DNA of 64,000 nucleotides, from positions 1,612,001 through 1,676,000 of the forward strand of contig NZ_CP113059.1 in the NCBI RefSeq assembly GCF_026625705.1, given 5' to 3'. A model generated the notes under the pieces. The model worked only from the letters and a program-made list of their open reading frames with translations. It made no database searches and was not told where the DNA came from. Shown here piece by piece: positions 1 through 9,344 of the stretch; position 1 is the first letter of the stretch, and each line of letters begins with the position of its first letter. The translations under genes were made by a program, and so were the position numbers. This stretch comes from Pedobacter sp. SL55. Lineage in GTDB: Bacteria > Bacteroidota > Bacteroidia > Sphingobacteriales > Sphingobacteriaceae.

Positions 1-1155
1 TTTATGTTTTTTCAATGCTTTTTTAATCAAATCAGATTCTTTATCTATCAATGATAAAGATTCTTCAACTTCTTCGGCATCGTGGGCATAGTTGAAATCG
101 TTAGGCGTGTTTTGCGAAGGATGTTTGATTGTTAACGTAGGTTCTGAGGAATGATTGTTCAAATCAACATCTTGATAAAGCTGATTGATGAACTGCGGAT
201 TATCGGCTATTACATGCGCCATATTGCCACCGCCATTTTGAATAATCTCTGCTACTAACTTTTTCAGTTCTACCATGTCCTTTTTCATGTCGAACAATAC
301 TTTGTAAAGGATATCTCTTTCAGAAAAATCTTCTTTACTAGAAGTATTTACTGCCATTGGCAAGTTGCTGTTCTGTTCGTTGGGGATATAGTTTAACAAA
401 GCTTGGGCGGTAACATTACGTTCTTTTTCTAGCACGCAAACCTGCTCGGCAATATTTTTTAACTGACGCACATTGCCCGGCCAACTGTAATTGCTCAGCA
501 TTTGAACGGCATCATTTTCTAACTGTATGCCTGGCGATCGGTACTTGTTGCTGAAATCAGAAACAAACTTTCTAAACAACAAATACACATCATCTTTGCG
601 CTCCCTTAAAGGCGGAATACGCAATGGAACGGTGTTTAAACGATAGTATAAATCTTCACGGAATTTACCTTTTTTTACGCTGTCGTAAACATCAACATTG
701 GTTGCAGCAATAATCCTTACATCTGTTTTTTGAACTTTCGAAGAACCTACACGCAGGTACTCGCCACTTTCTAAAATACGTAGCAGACGAGCTTGGGTTC
801 CCAAAGGAAGTTCGGCAACTTCATCTAAGAAAATAGTACCTCCGTTAGCTACCTCAAAATAGCCTTTACGAGCTTCATGAGCACCAGTAAAAGATCCTTT
901 CTCGTGACCAAATAACTCAGAATCTATAGTTCCTTCTGGAATAGCACCACAGTTTACGGCAATAAAAGCGCCGTGTTTACGAGCACTTAATTGGTGGATA
1001 ATGTGCGAAAAAACTTCTTTACCACTACCACTTTCTCCAGTAATTAAAACCGACATATCAGTAGGCGCCACCTGACTAGCCGTGTCTATCGCTCGGTTCA
1101 ATAAAGGCGAATTGCCAATAATGCCGAAGCGTTGTTTTATACTTTGTGTATCCAT
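1..1155 (-). CDS. sigma-54 dependent transcriptional activator (3' end outside window)
   Basis: An AAA+ activator of sigma-54 RNA polymerase, read from the ATG at 1155 to the window edge with no stop. Visible motifs are Walker A GESGSGKE (about residues 40-47), the sigma-54 contact loop as GSFTGA (87-92, a variant of GAFTGA) and Walker B GTIFLDEV (106-113). The protein starts almost directly with the AAA+ domain, so it lacks an N-terminal receiver or other sensor domain. The open frame stops at KKALKKHK, just where a Fis-type DNA-binding helix-turn-helix is expected, so that domain should lie to the left of position 1. The target promoters are unknown. Confidence 0.93.
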   Translation of the reverse strand, partial: MDTQSIKQRFGIIGNSPLLNRAIDTASQVAPTDMSVLITGESGSGKEVFSHIIHQLSARKHGAFIAVNCGAIPEGTIDSELFGHEKGSFTGAHEARKGYFEVANGGTIFLDEVAELPLGTQARLLRILESGEYLRVGSSKVQKTDVRIIAATNVDVYDSVKKGKFREDLYYRLNTVPLRIPPLRERKDDVYLLFRKFVSDFSNKYRSPGIQLENDAVQMLSNYSWPGNVRQLKNIAEQVCVLEKERNVTAQALLNYIPNEQNSNLPMAVNTSSKEDFSERDILYKVLFDMKKDMVELKKLVAEIIQNGGGNMAHVIADNPQFINQLYQDVDLNNHSSEPTLTIKHPSQNTPNDFNYAHDAEEVEESLSLIDKESDLIKKALKKHK

Positions 1156-1156
1156 T

Positions 1157-1342
1157 TTTAGTATCTAGTACTTAGTATCAAGTATTAAGACTTGAAATGT
1201 ATTATTTTATTAAGAAAAGCAGTTTCAGTTTTCCATCGTTTCAGATAGTCCCGCTATCCGTTTTACTTCGCTACGCTCGTGCCCACTGCTATCGGGTTTA
1301 GTTCACAAAACTCAGTGTTCCAAACAACCAAAAACCAACAAA
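1157..1342. other. intergenic region with degenerate palindromic text
   Basis: There is no gene here. It holds short reiterated words (TAGTATCTAGTACTTAGTATC) and a small hairpin GATAGTCCCGCTATC near 1246-1260, followed by CTTCGCTACGCTCGTGCCC. It resembles the dispersed intergenic filler seen elsewhere in the window. I see no clear promoter or terminator. Confidence 0.4.
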
Positions 1343-2872
1343 CTAACCAACCACTTTACCTATCAGCGTAGCCGATGTACAACGCTCAATATAAACGTTT
1401 GCGTATTCTCCTGGTTTTACCGAATCGGTAACAGGGAAAACTACCATGGCATTTTCATCATTACGACCTCTGTATTCTTTGTCAGATTTTTTCGAGAAAC
1501 CTTCTATCAAAACTTTAACTGTTTTACCCACAAACTCTTCTAAACAAGCCAAAGAGTCTTCTTGTTGCTTTTTGAAAATTTCTGCCAATCGGCGAGCTTT
1601 TACCTCTTCTGGTACATCGTCTTTGTACTTACGTGCGGCTAGCGTTCCCGGTCTTTCAGAGTAAGAAAAGGTGTAGGCAAAATTGTATTTAGCATAGTCC
1701 ATAATACTCAAGGTATCTTGATGTTCTTCTTCCGTTTCTGTGCAAAAACCAGCAATAATATCAGACGAAATTGCACAACCCGGAATAATACGACGAATTG
1801 CATCAATTCTATTCATGTACCATTCTCTGGTGTAAGTTCTGTTCATTAAGGCCAAAATTCTGCTGTTGCCCGACTGAACAGGTAAGTGTATGTAGTTGCA
1901 AATGTTATCGTATTTTGCAATGGTGTAAAGCACCTCGTCGGTAATGTCTTTAGGGTGTGAAGTAGAGAAACGAACCCTTAAATCTGGATGAATTTCTGCC
2001 ACCATTGCTAACAATTGTGCAAAGTTTACCGAACCTTCAGCATGTTCTTTGATTAAAGCAGAAGGTAAATCAGTTTTATTGCTTAATGCCTCTAACAGAG
2101 CGTCGCCAGTTAAGGTGTTCATGTCATCGGCAGCATCGGCAGTAACTTTTTTTGGTGCTTTTTCTGGACTCCACAAGTAAGAATCCACATTCTGCCCCAA
2201 AAGGGTAACTTCACGATAACCATTTTCAAACAGCTCTTTTGCTTCTTTAATGATAGAAAACGGGTCTCTGCTGCGTTCTCTTCCTCTGGTAAATGGAACC
2301 ACGCAGAACGAACACATGTTATCGCAACCACGCATAATGGTTACAAAAGCGGTAATGCCGTTGGTGTTTAAACGCACCGGACTAACATCTGCATAGGTTT
2401 CTTCACGAGATAAAATTACGTTAACCGCTTTGTGGCCATCCTCAACTTGGTTAATCAACTTCGGTAAATCACGGTAAGCATCTGGGCCAACCACCACATC
2501 TACCAATTTTTCCTCTTCTAAAAATTTTGCTTTCAAGCGCTCGGCCATACAACCTAATACGCCCACTACCAATTTCGGGTTTCTACGTTTCTCCACCCGA
2601 AATTGTGATAACTTATTGCGCACACGTTGTTCTGCATTTTCTCTGATAGAACAAGTGTTAATGAAAATTACATCAGCATTTTGGTAATCGCTAGTGGTTT
2701 CAAAACCAGTTTCAGAAAGAATAGAGGCAACAATTTCGCTATCTGCAAAGTTCATTTGGCAACCATAACTTTCTATGTAAAGTTTTTTGCCATCGCCTTT
2801 TTTATCTAACACCAGTGCTTCTCCTTGGCGGGTTTCGTCGTGTGTTTTATCTTGAAGCTTAAAATCAATCAT
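1343..2872 (-). CDS. miaB: tRNA-2-methylthio-N6-dimethylallyladenosine synthase MiaB
   Basis: Radical-SAM methylthiotransferase that adds the 2-methylthio group to i6A37 in tRNA. The N-terminal UPF0004 domain supplies three cluster-binding cysteines (C38, C74, C108). The radical SAM cluster motif CDNMCSFC gives C183, C187 and C190. A C-terminal TRAM domain ends in [15 protein letters not shown]. At 509 aa it is longer than the roughly 440-475 aa usual for MiaB, because about 50 extra residues lie at 234-283, inside the radical SAM domain and just after [12 protein letters not shown] short hydrophilic extension precedes the first domain. It lies downstream of no obvious partner; the sigma-54 activator gene follows it on the same strand. 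Confidence 0.95.
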   Translation of the reverse strand: MIDFKLQDKTHDETRQGEALVLDKKGDGKKLYIESYGCQMNFADSEIVASILSETGFETTSDYQNADVIFINTCSIRENAEQRVRNKLSQFRVEKRRNPKLVVGVLGCMAERLKAKFLEEEKLVDVVVGPDAYRDLPKLINQVEDGHKAVNVILSREETYADVSPVRLNTNGITAFVTIMRGCDNMCSFCVVPFTRGRERSRDPFSIIKEAKELFENGYREVTLLGQNVDSYLWSPEKAPKKVTADAADDMNTLTGDALLEALSNKTDLPSALIKEHAEGSVNFAQLLAMVAEIHPDLRVRFSTSHPKDITDEVLYTIAKYDNICNYIHLPVQSGNSRILALMNRTYTREWYMNRIDAIRRIIPGCAISSDIIAGFCTETEEEHQDTLSIMDYAKYNFAYTFSYSERPGTLAARKYKDDVPEEVKARRLAEIFKKQQEDSLACLEEFVGKTVKVLIEGFSKKSDKEYRGRNDENAMVVFPVTDSVKPGEYANVYIERCTSATLIGKVVG

Positions 2873-3077
2873 ATTTGAGTTGCGGGTTATCAGTTATCAG
2901 TTTTGAGCTTAGGCTGGTAACCCGTAGCTCGCCACATTTAACCCAATTTTAATTGGGTTTCAAAAGTACAAAAATTAAATGATAAATGACAGAATGGCAG
3001 TAATTTTACAATCGGTTTATGATTATAAAAACAATAAGGTCTTCTTTTTTGTCTTTACTCGAATAAACAGCAACTTT

Positions 3078-4781
3078 ATGAGCAAACATACTTTCTATCG
3101 CAAGCGTAAATTCTGGTACTGGTTTGGCGGTATTTTAGGTGCCCTTATCTTAATTCTAGGTATCGCTGCTTTAATTTTAAGCGCCAAGTGGAAACCAGCC
3201 TTAACTACAAAAATTAAAGAAGGTGTAAGTAATGCTTCTAACGGCTTGTACCAAATCAATTTTAAAGATATTCATCTTAATTTACTAACCGGAACTGCGG
3301 TTTTAGATAGTATCAGCTTAATGCCCGATACCAATGTTTTTAATCAGCTAAAGGATCAAAAGCAAGCTCCAACGCATTTGTTCCGTATCAAATTGGCGCA
3401 TTTAAAAATATCAAGAGTAGGGATTTTAAAGGCGTATTTTAAAAAGAAAATAGATTTAAGTGCAATTGTTTTAGATCATCCATCAATTGACATGGTTTAT
3501 CACAAAGTACCGAGGCGAACTGATACCGTAAAGGATGAAAGAACCTTGTATCAACAAATTTCTAAATCATTAAAATCAATTGCCGTTGGGCAAATCAAAA
3601 TAGTAGATGCTGATTTTGATTATTACAATGGCAAACGCAGGCTCAATCAGGTTAAGCACCTTTCGGTTAACGTAAAAGATGTTTTGATTGATTCTGCCGC
3701 TCAGTTTGATACCACTAGGGTTTTTCATAGTAAAAACATTGGTTTCGAACTTTTAGGGTACCAGTCAGAAACTAAAGATAAACTGTACACCTTAAAGCTA
3801 GATACTTTAAGAGGGTCGATTACGGGTAAGGATTTAGAAATTCGAGGTTTTAAGATGATTCCTAAATACCCAAAAATAGAGTTCAGTAGAAAATACGATG
3901 TGCAGAAAGACCGATACGATTTAGATTTTAAGAAAATTAGTTTATCTGGGATAGATTATGTAGGCTTAAATAACAATGGCGAACTTTTGGTTAAACAGGT
4001 TAATCTTGGTCCAGCCCAGGTAAATGTGTTTATGAATAGGGAATTACCACCGTCGAGCCTCAATAAATCTGGAAACTTTCCGCACATGGCGCTGAAACGT
4101 TTGCCCATTCCAACCATTATACAGCAGTTAAAAATTGCAAAAGTAAACGTGGCTTATGGCGAGTACAACCCTAAAACCAAAGAAATTGGAACAGTTAAAT
4201 TAGATGGCCTAAACGGTACGATTAGTAATATAACTAATGACAGCAGCCGACTTGCAAAGCAAAGCCATGCTTATGCAGATTTAACTACTTACGTAATGGG
4301 CAAAGCTAAATTGAACGTTAAGATAGACTTTAACTTAACTTCAAATAATGGTGCGTTTAATTATAAAGGAAAAGTTAACGGCTTTGATTTGAAAGCGCTT
4401 AATGCGATTTCGAAACCTTTAGGGCAAATTGAATTGGAAAGCGGGCAGGTTACCTCGGCAAGTTTTGATGTTTCTGCTAATGCCGCTGGCTCTAAAGGTG
4501 TAGTGTATTTTTACTACAAAGATTTAAAAATTAAAATGCTTGGCGAAGATGCCGACGGAAAAGAGAAGAAAAAAGGTCTGTTATCTTTTTTGGCAAATAC
4601 TATTTTAATTAAGGACGATAATATTCCAGGCGAAAAGGGAAGGTTTGCCAACATTACCCACGAACGTGCTCCGCAGGCTTCTTTCTTTAACATCATGTGG
4701 AAATCTGTTTTTAAAGGGATGAGAGAAATTGTAGGTATTGGCATTGTGCCGATGAAGAACGGAGAAAAGCCGAAGAAGTAG
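3078..4781 (+). CDS. membrane-anchored AsmA/DUF748-like periplasmic protein, copy 1
   Basis: The reading frame is open from 2979, but I choose the ATG at 3078 because MSKHTFYRKRKFWYWFGG leads directly into a single N-terminal membrane helix. The upstream 33 codons would place an odd tail before it. The rest (about 530 aa) is a beta-rich soluble domain with repeated short amphipathic strands, followed by a C-terminal segment ASFFNIMWKSVFKGMREIVG. It is clearly paralogous to the next gene: both share (S/A)NGLY(Q/N)I, NxLTGxAxL, PDTN(V/M) and ASFFN motifs. The overall plan resembles AsmA-like/DUF748 envelope proteins linked to lipid transport, but that assignment is inference and I cannot name a specific function. 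Confidence 0.75.
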   Translation: MSKHTFYRKRKFWYWFGGILGALILILGIAALILSAKWKPALTTKIKEGVSNASNGLYQINFKDIHLNLLTGTAVLDSISLMPDTNVFNQLKDQKQAPTHLFRIKLAHLKISRVGILKAYFKKKIDLSAIVLDHPSIDMVYHKVPRRTDTVKDERTLYQQISKSLKSIAVGQIKIVDADFDYYNGKRRLNQVKHLSVNVKDVLIDSAAQFDTTRVFHSKNIGFELLGYQSETKDKLYTLKLDTLRGSITGKDLEIRGFKMIPKYPKIEFSRKYDVQKDRYDLDFKKISLSGIDYVGLNNNGELLVKQVNLGPAQVNVFMNRELPPSSLNKSGNFPHMALKRLPIPTIIQQLKIAKVNVAYGEYNPKTKEIGTVKLDGLNGTISNITNDSSRLAKQSHAYADLTTYVMGKAKLNVKIDFNLTSNNGAFNYKGKVNGFDLKALNAISKPLGQIELESGQVTSASFDVSANAAGSKGVVYFYYKDLKIKMLGEDADGKEKKKGLLSFLANTILIKDDNIPGEKGRFANITHERAPQASFFNIMWKSVFKGMREIVGIGIVPMKNGEKPKK

Positions 4782-5110
4782 GAGGTGGTTTGGAGTGTTG
4801 CATTGTTAAATTGTTGCATTGCTTGGTCAGCAACAATATGACAATCAAACAATAATTTTGCTTATAACCTGAGTTCTATTTTTAACCTATTGATAATTAG
4901 ACTTTAAAACTGATGCTGAACTAAATTCAGCATGACGAACCGCCGATTTTCCGTCACCCTGAATTTATTTCAGGGTCAGCTAACCCAATAACTTTATATA
5001 ATAACGTAAAATAAGCAAATAATAATCGAACTGAGGTTTATAACAATACAGCAATTGTTTTCACACTAAAATCTGTATCTTGTAATTAAATAACTAATGC
5101 TAACTTGCCA
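4782..5110. other. intergenic region with bipartite palindromic repeat
   Basis: There is no gene in this 329-base gap. It contains a weak TTGTTGCATTG/CAACAATATGACAAT inverted arrangement at about 4797-4845 and the two-hairpin repeat listed separately at 4911-4980. The remainder is A/T-rich leader sequence before the second paralogue, with no consensus promoter that I would defend. Confidence 0.5.
4911..4980. repeat. two-hairpin intergenic repeat, copy A
   Basis: Two adjacent palindromes: TGCTGAACTAAATTCAGCA then CCCTGAATTTATTTCAGGG, joined by a spacer with GACG...CGTC ends. The same pair occurs in reverse orientation at 9155-9216. It could form two stem-loops in RNA or DNA. This looks like a BIME-like dispersed element. 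Confidence 0.75.
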
Positions 5111-6910
5111 ATGCCTAAAGCAACATCCAAAAGCAAAAAAAGATTAAAGTGGATTTTAGGTGTGTTGCTATTTGTGATTTTAGTTGTTGTTAGCGTGTCT
5201 TGGTATGTTTCTGGTAAAATAAAGCCAATTGTACAACAAGAATTAGGTGTAATTGTAAATAAGGCAACAAATGGGCTTTACAACATCCGTTTCGATAAAG
5301 TAAATGTAAATCCGCTTACGGGCAATGCCTCGTTAACAAAAGTAAGTTTAATACCCGATACCAATATGTATCGAAAATTGGTTGCGCAAAAAAAAGCGCC
5401 TAACAATTTGTATATCGTTCAACTTCAAAAGTTAAGCATCAAGAAATTTCATCCGTTTAAAATCTATTTCGATAAGAAACTAGAGATTGATTTGCTTCTG
5501 TTTGATCAACCAAGTATTACAATGGTTAATAAATCGTTGTTTTTTAACGAGAACAAAACGCCACAACCCGAAATTGCCCCTTACGACTATATCAAAAGTA
5601 TTTTCAGTACACTACACGTTAAAACGATAGATTTTAAAAATGCCAGTTTCAAGTATGTGAATAATAACGGGGCAAAGCCCGATATCGATACCATTTCTAA
5701 CATCACTATTTCATTAAAAGATTGGCTCATTGATTCTACATCGGCTAACGATAAAAGTAGGTTTTACTTACTTAAAGACGCTTACGTTTACCTGAACAAT
5801 TATACTTACGCTACGCCAGATAGCATGTATTACATTAAGGCTAGCGAGTTTGAGTTTAGTGCCTCTGCAAAGAAGTTAAGTATTAAAGAATTTGCGCTAG
5901 CGCCGCGGTACTCGGAACAAGATTTTGCCAAGGTAAATGGCTATGCTAGAGATCGATATTCTTTACAACTCAATAATATTGACTTTGAGGGTATAAATTT
6001 GTTCACATATATTAAAAATAGAGAAGTGATGGCTGATGAAATGAAGATTGCGAACGGTACACTATCTGTTTTTAACGACAACTCGTACCCTAAACTGCTA
6101 AAAGACAAAACAGGAAGGTTTCCGCACCAGCTTCTTCAAAAAATAGGTATTCCAGTTAACATCAAAAAAATTAACCTCAATGAATTAGATATCAGTTATG
6201 CTGAGTTTGACAAAGAAAGTAGGCAGCGAGGAAGAATTACCTTTAACAATACCTCTGGTACAATTACCAATGTAACTAATCAACTTAAACACAAAAAGAG
6301 AAATCCAATAATAGAAGCCAATTTGCAAAGTTATTTAATGGAACAGGGTAGGCTTAACGTGGGTTTTAAGTTTAATGTAATGGCTCGCAAAGCAGATTTT
6401 TCTTACCGAGGGCAATTGTTAAATATGGATGCAAAGCAGTTGAATTATGTAACCAGACCTTTGGCGATGTTGCAAATTAAAAGCTGTTTAGTGCGCAGTT
6501 TGGCCTTTGATATTAAAGCAAATGATGAAGTTGCAAAAGGAAAAGTAGCGTTTGCGTATAACGATTTGTCTTTAGGTTTAATGAAACGGCACGAAGGTGG
6601 CGAACGTTTAAAGCGCTTGGGGATTTTATCGCTACTGGCAAATGCGATGGTTATTTACTCAGACAACCCCTCGGTTGATGGGAAATTTACCATAGCTACT
6701 GTTGATTACAAGCGTAAACCTACGGCTTCTTTCTTTAATTTTATTTGGAAAACCTTGTTTCAGGGAGTGAAATATAGTATTGGTTTTACACCACAAAAAG
6801 AAGCCGAAATTAAGCGCTATGTGTCTAAGTTCGAAAGTATGAAAAGCGAGCGTGAAAAAAGGAGAATGAGGAGGGAGATGCGCAGGTTTGAGCGAGAAAG
6901 AAATCGTTAA
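5111..6910 (+). CDS. membrane-anchored AsmA/DUF748-like periplasmic protein, copy 2
   Basis: Start taken at the ATG at 5111, giving MPKATSKSKKRLKW before one N-terminal membrane helix (about residues 13-33); a TTG two codons upstream is less likely. The body is a long beta-rich domain aligned end to end with the preceding gene, including ATNGLYNIRF, NPLTGNASL, PDTNMYRKL and TASFFNFIWKTLFQG. Unlike copy 1 it ends in a highly charged Arg/Lys/Glu tail of about 30 residues. A tandem duplication is the simplest origin. The role is unknown; an envelope-spanning lipid-handling protein of AsmA type is possible but unproven. Confidence 0.75.
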   Translation: MPKATSKSKKRLKWILGVLLFVILVVVSVSWYVSGKIKPIVQQELGVIVNKATNGLYNIRFDKVNVNPLTGNASLTKVSLIPDTNMYRKLVAQKKAPNNLYIVQLQKLSIKKFHPFKIYFDKKLEIDLLLFDQPSITMVNKSLFFNENKTPQPEIAPYDYIKSIFSTLHVKTIDFKNASFKYVNNNGAKPDIDTISNITISLKDWLIDSTSANDKSRFYLLKDAYVYLNNYTYATPDSMYYIKASEFEFSASAKKLSIKEFALAPRYSEQDFAKVNGYARDRYSLQLNNIDFEGINLFTYIKNREVMADEMKIANGTLSVFNDNSYPKLLKDKTGRFPHQLLQKIGIPVNIKKINLNELDISYAEFDKESRQRGRITFNNTSGTITNVTNQLKHKKRNPIIEANLQSYLMEQGRLNVGFKFNVMARKADFSYRGQLLNMDAKQLNYVTRPLAMLQIKSCLVRSLAFDIKANDEVAKGKVAFAYNDLSLGLMKRHEGGERLKRLGILSLLANAMVIYSDNPSVDGKFTIATVDYKRKPTASFFNFIWKTLFQGVKYSIGFTPQKEAEIKRYVSKFESMKSEREKRRMRREMRRFERERNR

Positions 6911-6915
6911 CAAAA

Positions 6916-6943
6916 AAGCCCCGAATTAAAAAATCCGAGGCTT
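6916..6943. terminator. bidirectional terminator between convergent genes
   Basis: Hairpin AAGCCCCGAATT / AATCCGAGGCTT with G-T wobbles, preceded by A6 and followed by a T-rich stretch. It lies between the stop of the second AsmA-like gene and the stop of ilvE, so it can serve both strands. Confidence 0.75.
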
Positions 6944-6965
6944 GATGTTTTTATGCGGAATTTGA

Positions 6966-8033
6966 TTAAGAAATTACCCAGTTCCATCCAAAAGTATCTG
7001 GAGCTAAACCATATTTAATATCGTTTAACTTCTTAGCGATACCGTTTGAAATATTTCTTGAAGCTACATCAGTCAACGTGTAAGTTTTACCTTCGTAACC
7101 AATCTCGCCAATGTGGGTAACTGTAGCAGCAGTACCAGCAGCAAATGCTTCGGTTAGCTTGCCATTCTCAATACCTTCAATGATTTCTTTAACAGATAAT
7201 CTTCTTTCTTCTACTTCAACACCATCAGCTTTAGCTAATTGAATGATCGTATCTCTAGTTACGCCATCTAAAACGGTAGTTCTAATCGCTGGGGTAACTA
7301 ATTTGCCATCAATTACGAACATTAAGTTGGCAGTTCCAGCTTCTTCGATGAACTCGTGCGTTTGTGCATCTGTCCAAATCAATTGGTCGAAACCTTCTTT
7401 TCTAGCTACTTCAAATGGATATAACGAACGAGCATAGTTGCCAGCTGTTTTAGCATAACCTACACCGCCATCATCAGCTCTTGTGAATTCAGTTTCTACT
7501 TTTACTCTTAAAGCTTTGTTATAATATTTGCCAGTTGGGGTAGTTAAAACTGCGAAAGTATAACTGTCTGATGGTCTAACGCCTAAATAAGGGTCAGTAG
7601 CGTACATTACTGGTCTTATATATAATGCGTAGTCTTCTTGGTTAGGCACCCATTTCTCATCAACGTTGATTAGGGCAGCCATACCTTGCATAAAAATTTC
7701 TTCAGGAACTTCGGCCATTGCCATTCTTCTTGCCGATTTATTAAAACGCAGGAAGTTTTTGTCAGCCCTGAAGATGCTGATTTTACCGTCAGGTAGCCTG
7801 TAGGCCTTAATGCCTTCGAAAATAGCTTGTCCGTAATGCAGCGCAGAAATTGCTGGGCTCATCGGGATTGGGCCATAAGGAACTACTCTTGGGTTTTTCC
7901 ATACACCATCCTCATAGTCACACAAAAACATGTGGTCGGTAAACACTTTACCGAATGGTAACTCTGAAAAATCAGTAACTGTAAGGCGAGTTTGCTCAAC
8001 CTTGGTTACTTTGATGTCTAATGTTTCGGTCAT
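6966..8033 (-). CDS. ilvE: branched-chain amino acid aminotransferase
   Basis: Fold-type IV PLP aminotransferase that interconverts leucine, isoleucine and valine with their 2-oxo acids. I start at MTETLDIKVT (8033) rather than six codons upstream. Family marks: HYGQAIFEGIKAYR near residues 66-79, the PLP lysine K195 in VGYAKTAGNYARSL, and the EEAGTANLMF and AAGTAATV segments that bind cofactor phosphate. Length (355 aa) fits the long BCAT-II group. A TACTTTTG box on the minus strand (plus positions 8096-8103) matches the Bacteroidota -7 consensus and may be its promoter, although no good -33 partner was found. Confidence 0.95.
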   Translation of the reverse strand: MTETLDIKVTKVEQTRLTVTDFSELPFGKVFTDHMFLCDYEDGVWKNPRVVPYGPIPMSPAISALHYGQAIFEGIKAYRLPDGKISIFRADKNFLRFNKSARRMAMAEVPEEIFMQGMAALINVDEKWVPNQEDYALYIRPVMYATDPYLGVRPSDSYTFAVLTTPTGKYYNKALRVKVETEFTRADDGGVGYAKTAGNYARSLYPFEVARKEGFDQLIWTDAQTHEFIEEAGTANLMFVIDGKLVTPAIRTTVLDGVTRDTIIQLAKADGVEVEERRLSVKEIIEGIENGKLTEAFAAGTAATVTHIGEIGYEGKTYTLTDVASRNISNGIAKKLNDIKYGLAPDTFGWNWVIS

Positions 8034-8095
8034 TTTATAGAATTTTAGCAAGAACGCTTACGCTTTTGACGTAAACGCCTTTTTTTATTTTGCTG

Positions 8096-8103
8096 CAAAA
8101 GTA
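8096..8103 (-). promoter_or_regulatory. candidate -7 box upstream of ilvE
   Basis: TACTTTTG on the minus strand matches TAnnTTTG, 63 bases before the ilvE ATG. A convincing -33 element was not found, so this is tentative. Confidence 0.3.
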
Positions 8104-8139
8104 CTAAAAATCAAACGTTTTTTGAGGTTTTGCTAAGAA

Positions 8140-9105
8140 TTAATGTTTGTTTTTGAGTGTCTGTAGCACACTAAGTACCCATCCTTTTCCCCACTCTTCC
8201 ATCTGTTCTTCGGTCCATAAAAAAGGGTAAAAAATTCTTTTTTGAAAACGCGGAGGCAGGTATTTCTGCCAATTGGTTCCGCCGGTTGCGGCAATGTCTA
8301 CAGAGTCTTTCTCTAAATAACGCACCGCAGACTTGTAGTGCGATAAAGGCCACTCTACATTTACATATAAATCTAGCTTGCGTAATTCTTCTGCCAATCC
8401 GCTTACATCTTCGCCTTTGGCTTCTAATTGTTTGTAAAGCGATGCAAAGTTGCTATGCTCACGCTCTTTTGCTAAGGCTAAAAACTGTGCTGCGTATTTA
8501 CTGATGAACTGTTTTAAGGTTAAAGTTTGTTTGCCGCTAGCTAGTTCAGTAGCGCCAGCCTTCCAATAAATATGTTCGAATTTTTCTTCGATGCTAGCAT
8601 TCGCTAATTCTTCTCTTTTACTTTTATCAACCAGTTGAGTAAAATGAGTTGCGGAAATCTCAATCATTCTGTATTGCCCGCTTTGGAAACCACTTGCAGG
8701 CAACAGCGACATACGGAATTTTAAAAACTGTTCCTTTTCCATGCCATTTACCATTACTTCGAATGAGGTAGTTAAAGCATTGAAATAAGCGTTGATTCTT
8801 TTTACACGTTCGGTAAAGAATTTTAAGGTAAGGTTTTCATGCTCTGCAATTTGCCTGCACTCATGTAACGAAAGCTTAAAATAAAGCTCTGTAATTTGAT
8901 GATACATGATGAAGATTTCCTCGTCGGGGAATGGTGTTTTCGGACTTTGCAGACTCAGTAGCGTGTCTAAATGTATATAATCCCAATAGGTAAGGAAATC
9001 TGCGTATAAAAGGCCATCTAAGTAAGAGACCATATCTTGTCCCATCGCTTCATATTTCTCTTGAAGCAGGGTTAATTTTTCTTTGATTTGTGGAGTGAGT
9101 TCCAT
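8140..9105 (-). CDS. kynA: tryptophan 2,3-dioxygenase
   Basis: Haem enzyme opening the indole ring of L-tryptophan to N-formylkynurenine, the first step of the kynurenine pathway. Recognisable family blocks, in order: YIHLDTLLSLQ (residues 43-53), HQITELYFKLSLHE, LPASGFQSGQYR, and ATGGTNWQKYLPPRFQ near the C-terminus. The 321-aa length is normal for the Bacteroidota form. No other kynurenine-pathway gene is adjacent in the window. Start is the only ATG close to the beginning of the conserved region. Confidence 0.95.
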   Translation of the reverse strand: MELTPQIKEKLTLLQEKYEAMGQDMVSYLDGLLYADFLTYWDYIHLDTLLSLQSPKTPFPDEEIFIMYHQITELYFKLSLHECRQIAEHENLTLKFFTERVKRINAYFNALTTSFEVMVNGMEKEQFLKFRMSLLPASGFQSGQYRMIEISATHFTQLVDKSKREELANASIEEKFEHIYWKAGATELASGKQTLTLKQFISKYAAQFLALAKEREHSNFASLYKQLEAKGEDVSGLAEELRKLDLYVNVEWPLSHYKSAVRYLEKDSVDIAATGGTNWQKYLPPRFQKRIFYPFLWTEEQMEEWGKGWVLSVLQTLKNKH

Positions 9106-9154
9106 TTTGTTTTGTCTTTAACACGGTTTGGTCGTGTTTGTTTATATTTAAACC

Positions 9155-9216
9155 GACCCTGAAATAAATTCAGGGTGACGTACTATTTTCGTCATGCTGA
9201 ATTTTATTTCAGCATC
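9155..9216. repeat. two-hairpin intergenic repeat, copy B
   Basis: GACCCTGAAATAAATTCAGGGTGACG, a short spacer, then CGTCATGCTGAATTTTATTTCAGCATC (given here in parts): the same two palindromes as 4911-4980 but in opposite order and orientation. It lies upstream of tryptophan 2,3-dioxygenase and about 130 bases from the RAYT gene. Confidence 0.75.
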
Positions 9217-9307
9217 TGTTAGAAAGATAATAACTAGCTAGGCCTATCTATGATAAGCGTAAAATTGAAAATCTGGATCCACGATGATTGAAGCATATGT
9301 TGTTGTA

Positions 9308-9338
9308 CTTTGACAATCTTTCAAAGATTGTCAAAGTT
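9308..9338. repeat. REP-like palindrome flanking RAYT (3' side)
   Basis: Perfect inverted repeat: arms ACTTTGACAATCTTT and AAAGATTGTCAAAGT of 15 bases each, with a single-base loop. A near-identical palindrome lies on the other side of the transposase gene. Confidence 0.85.
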
Positions 9339-9344
9339 ATTTAA

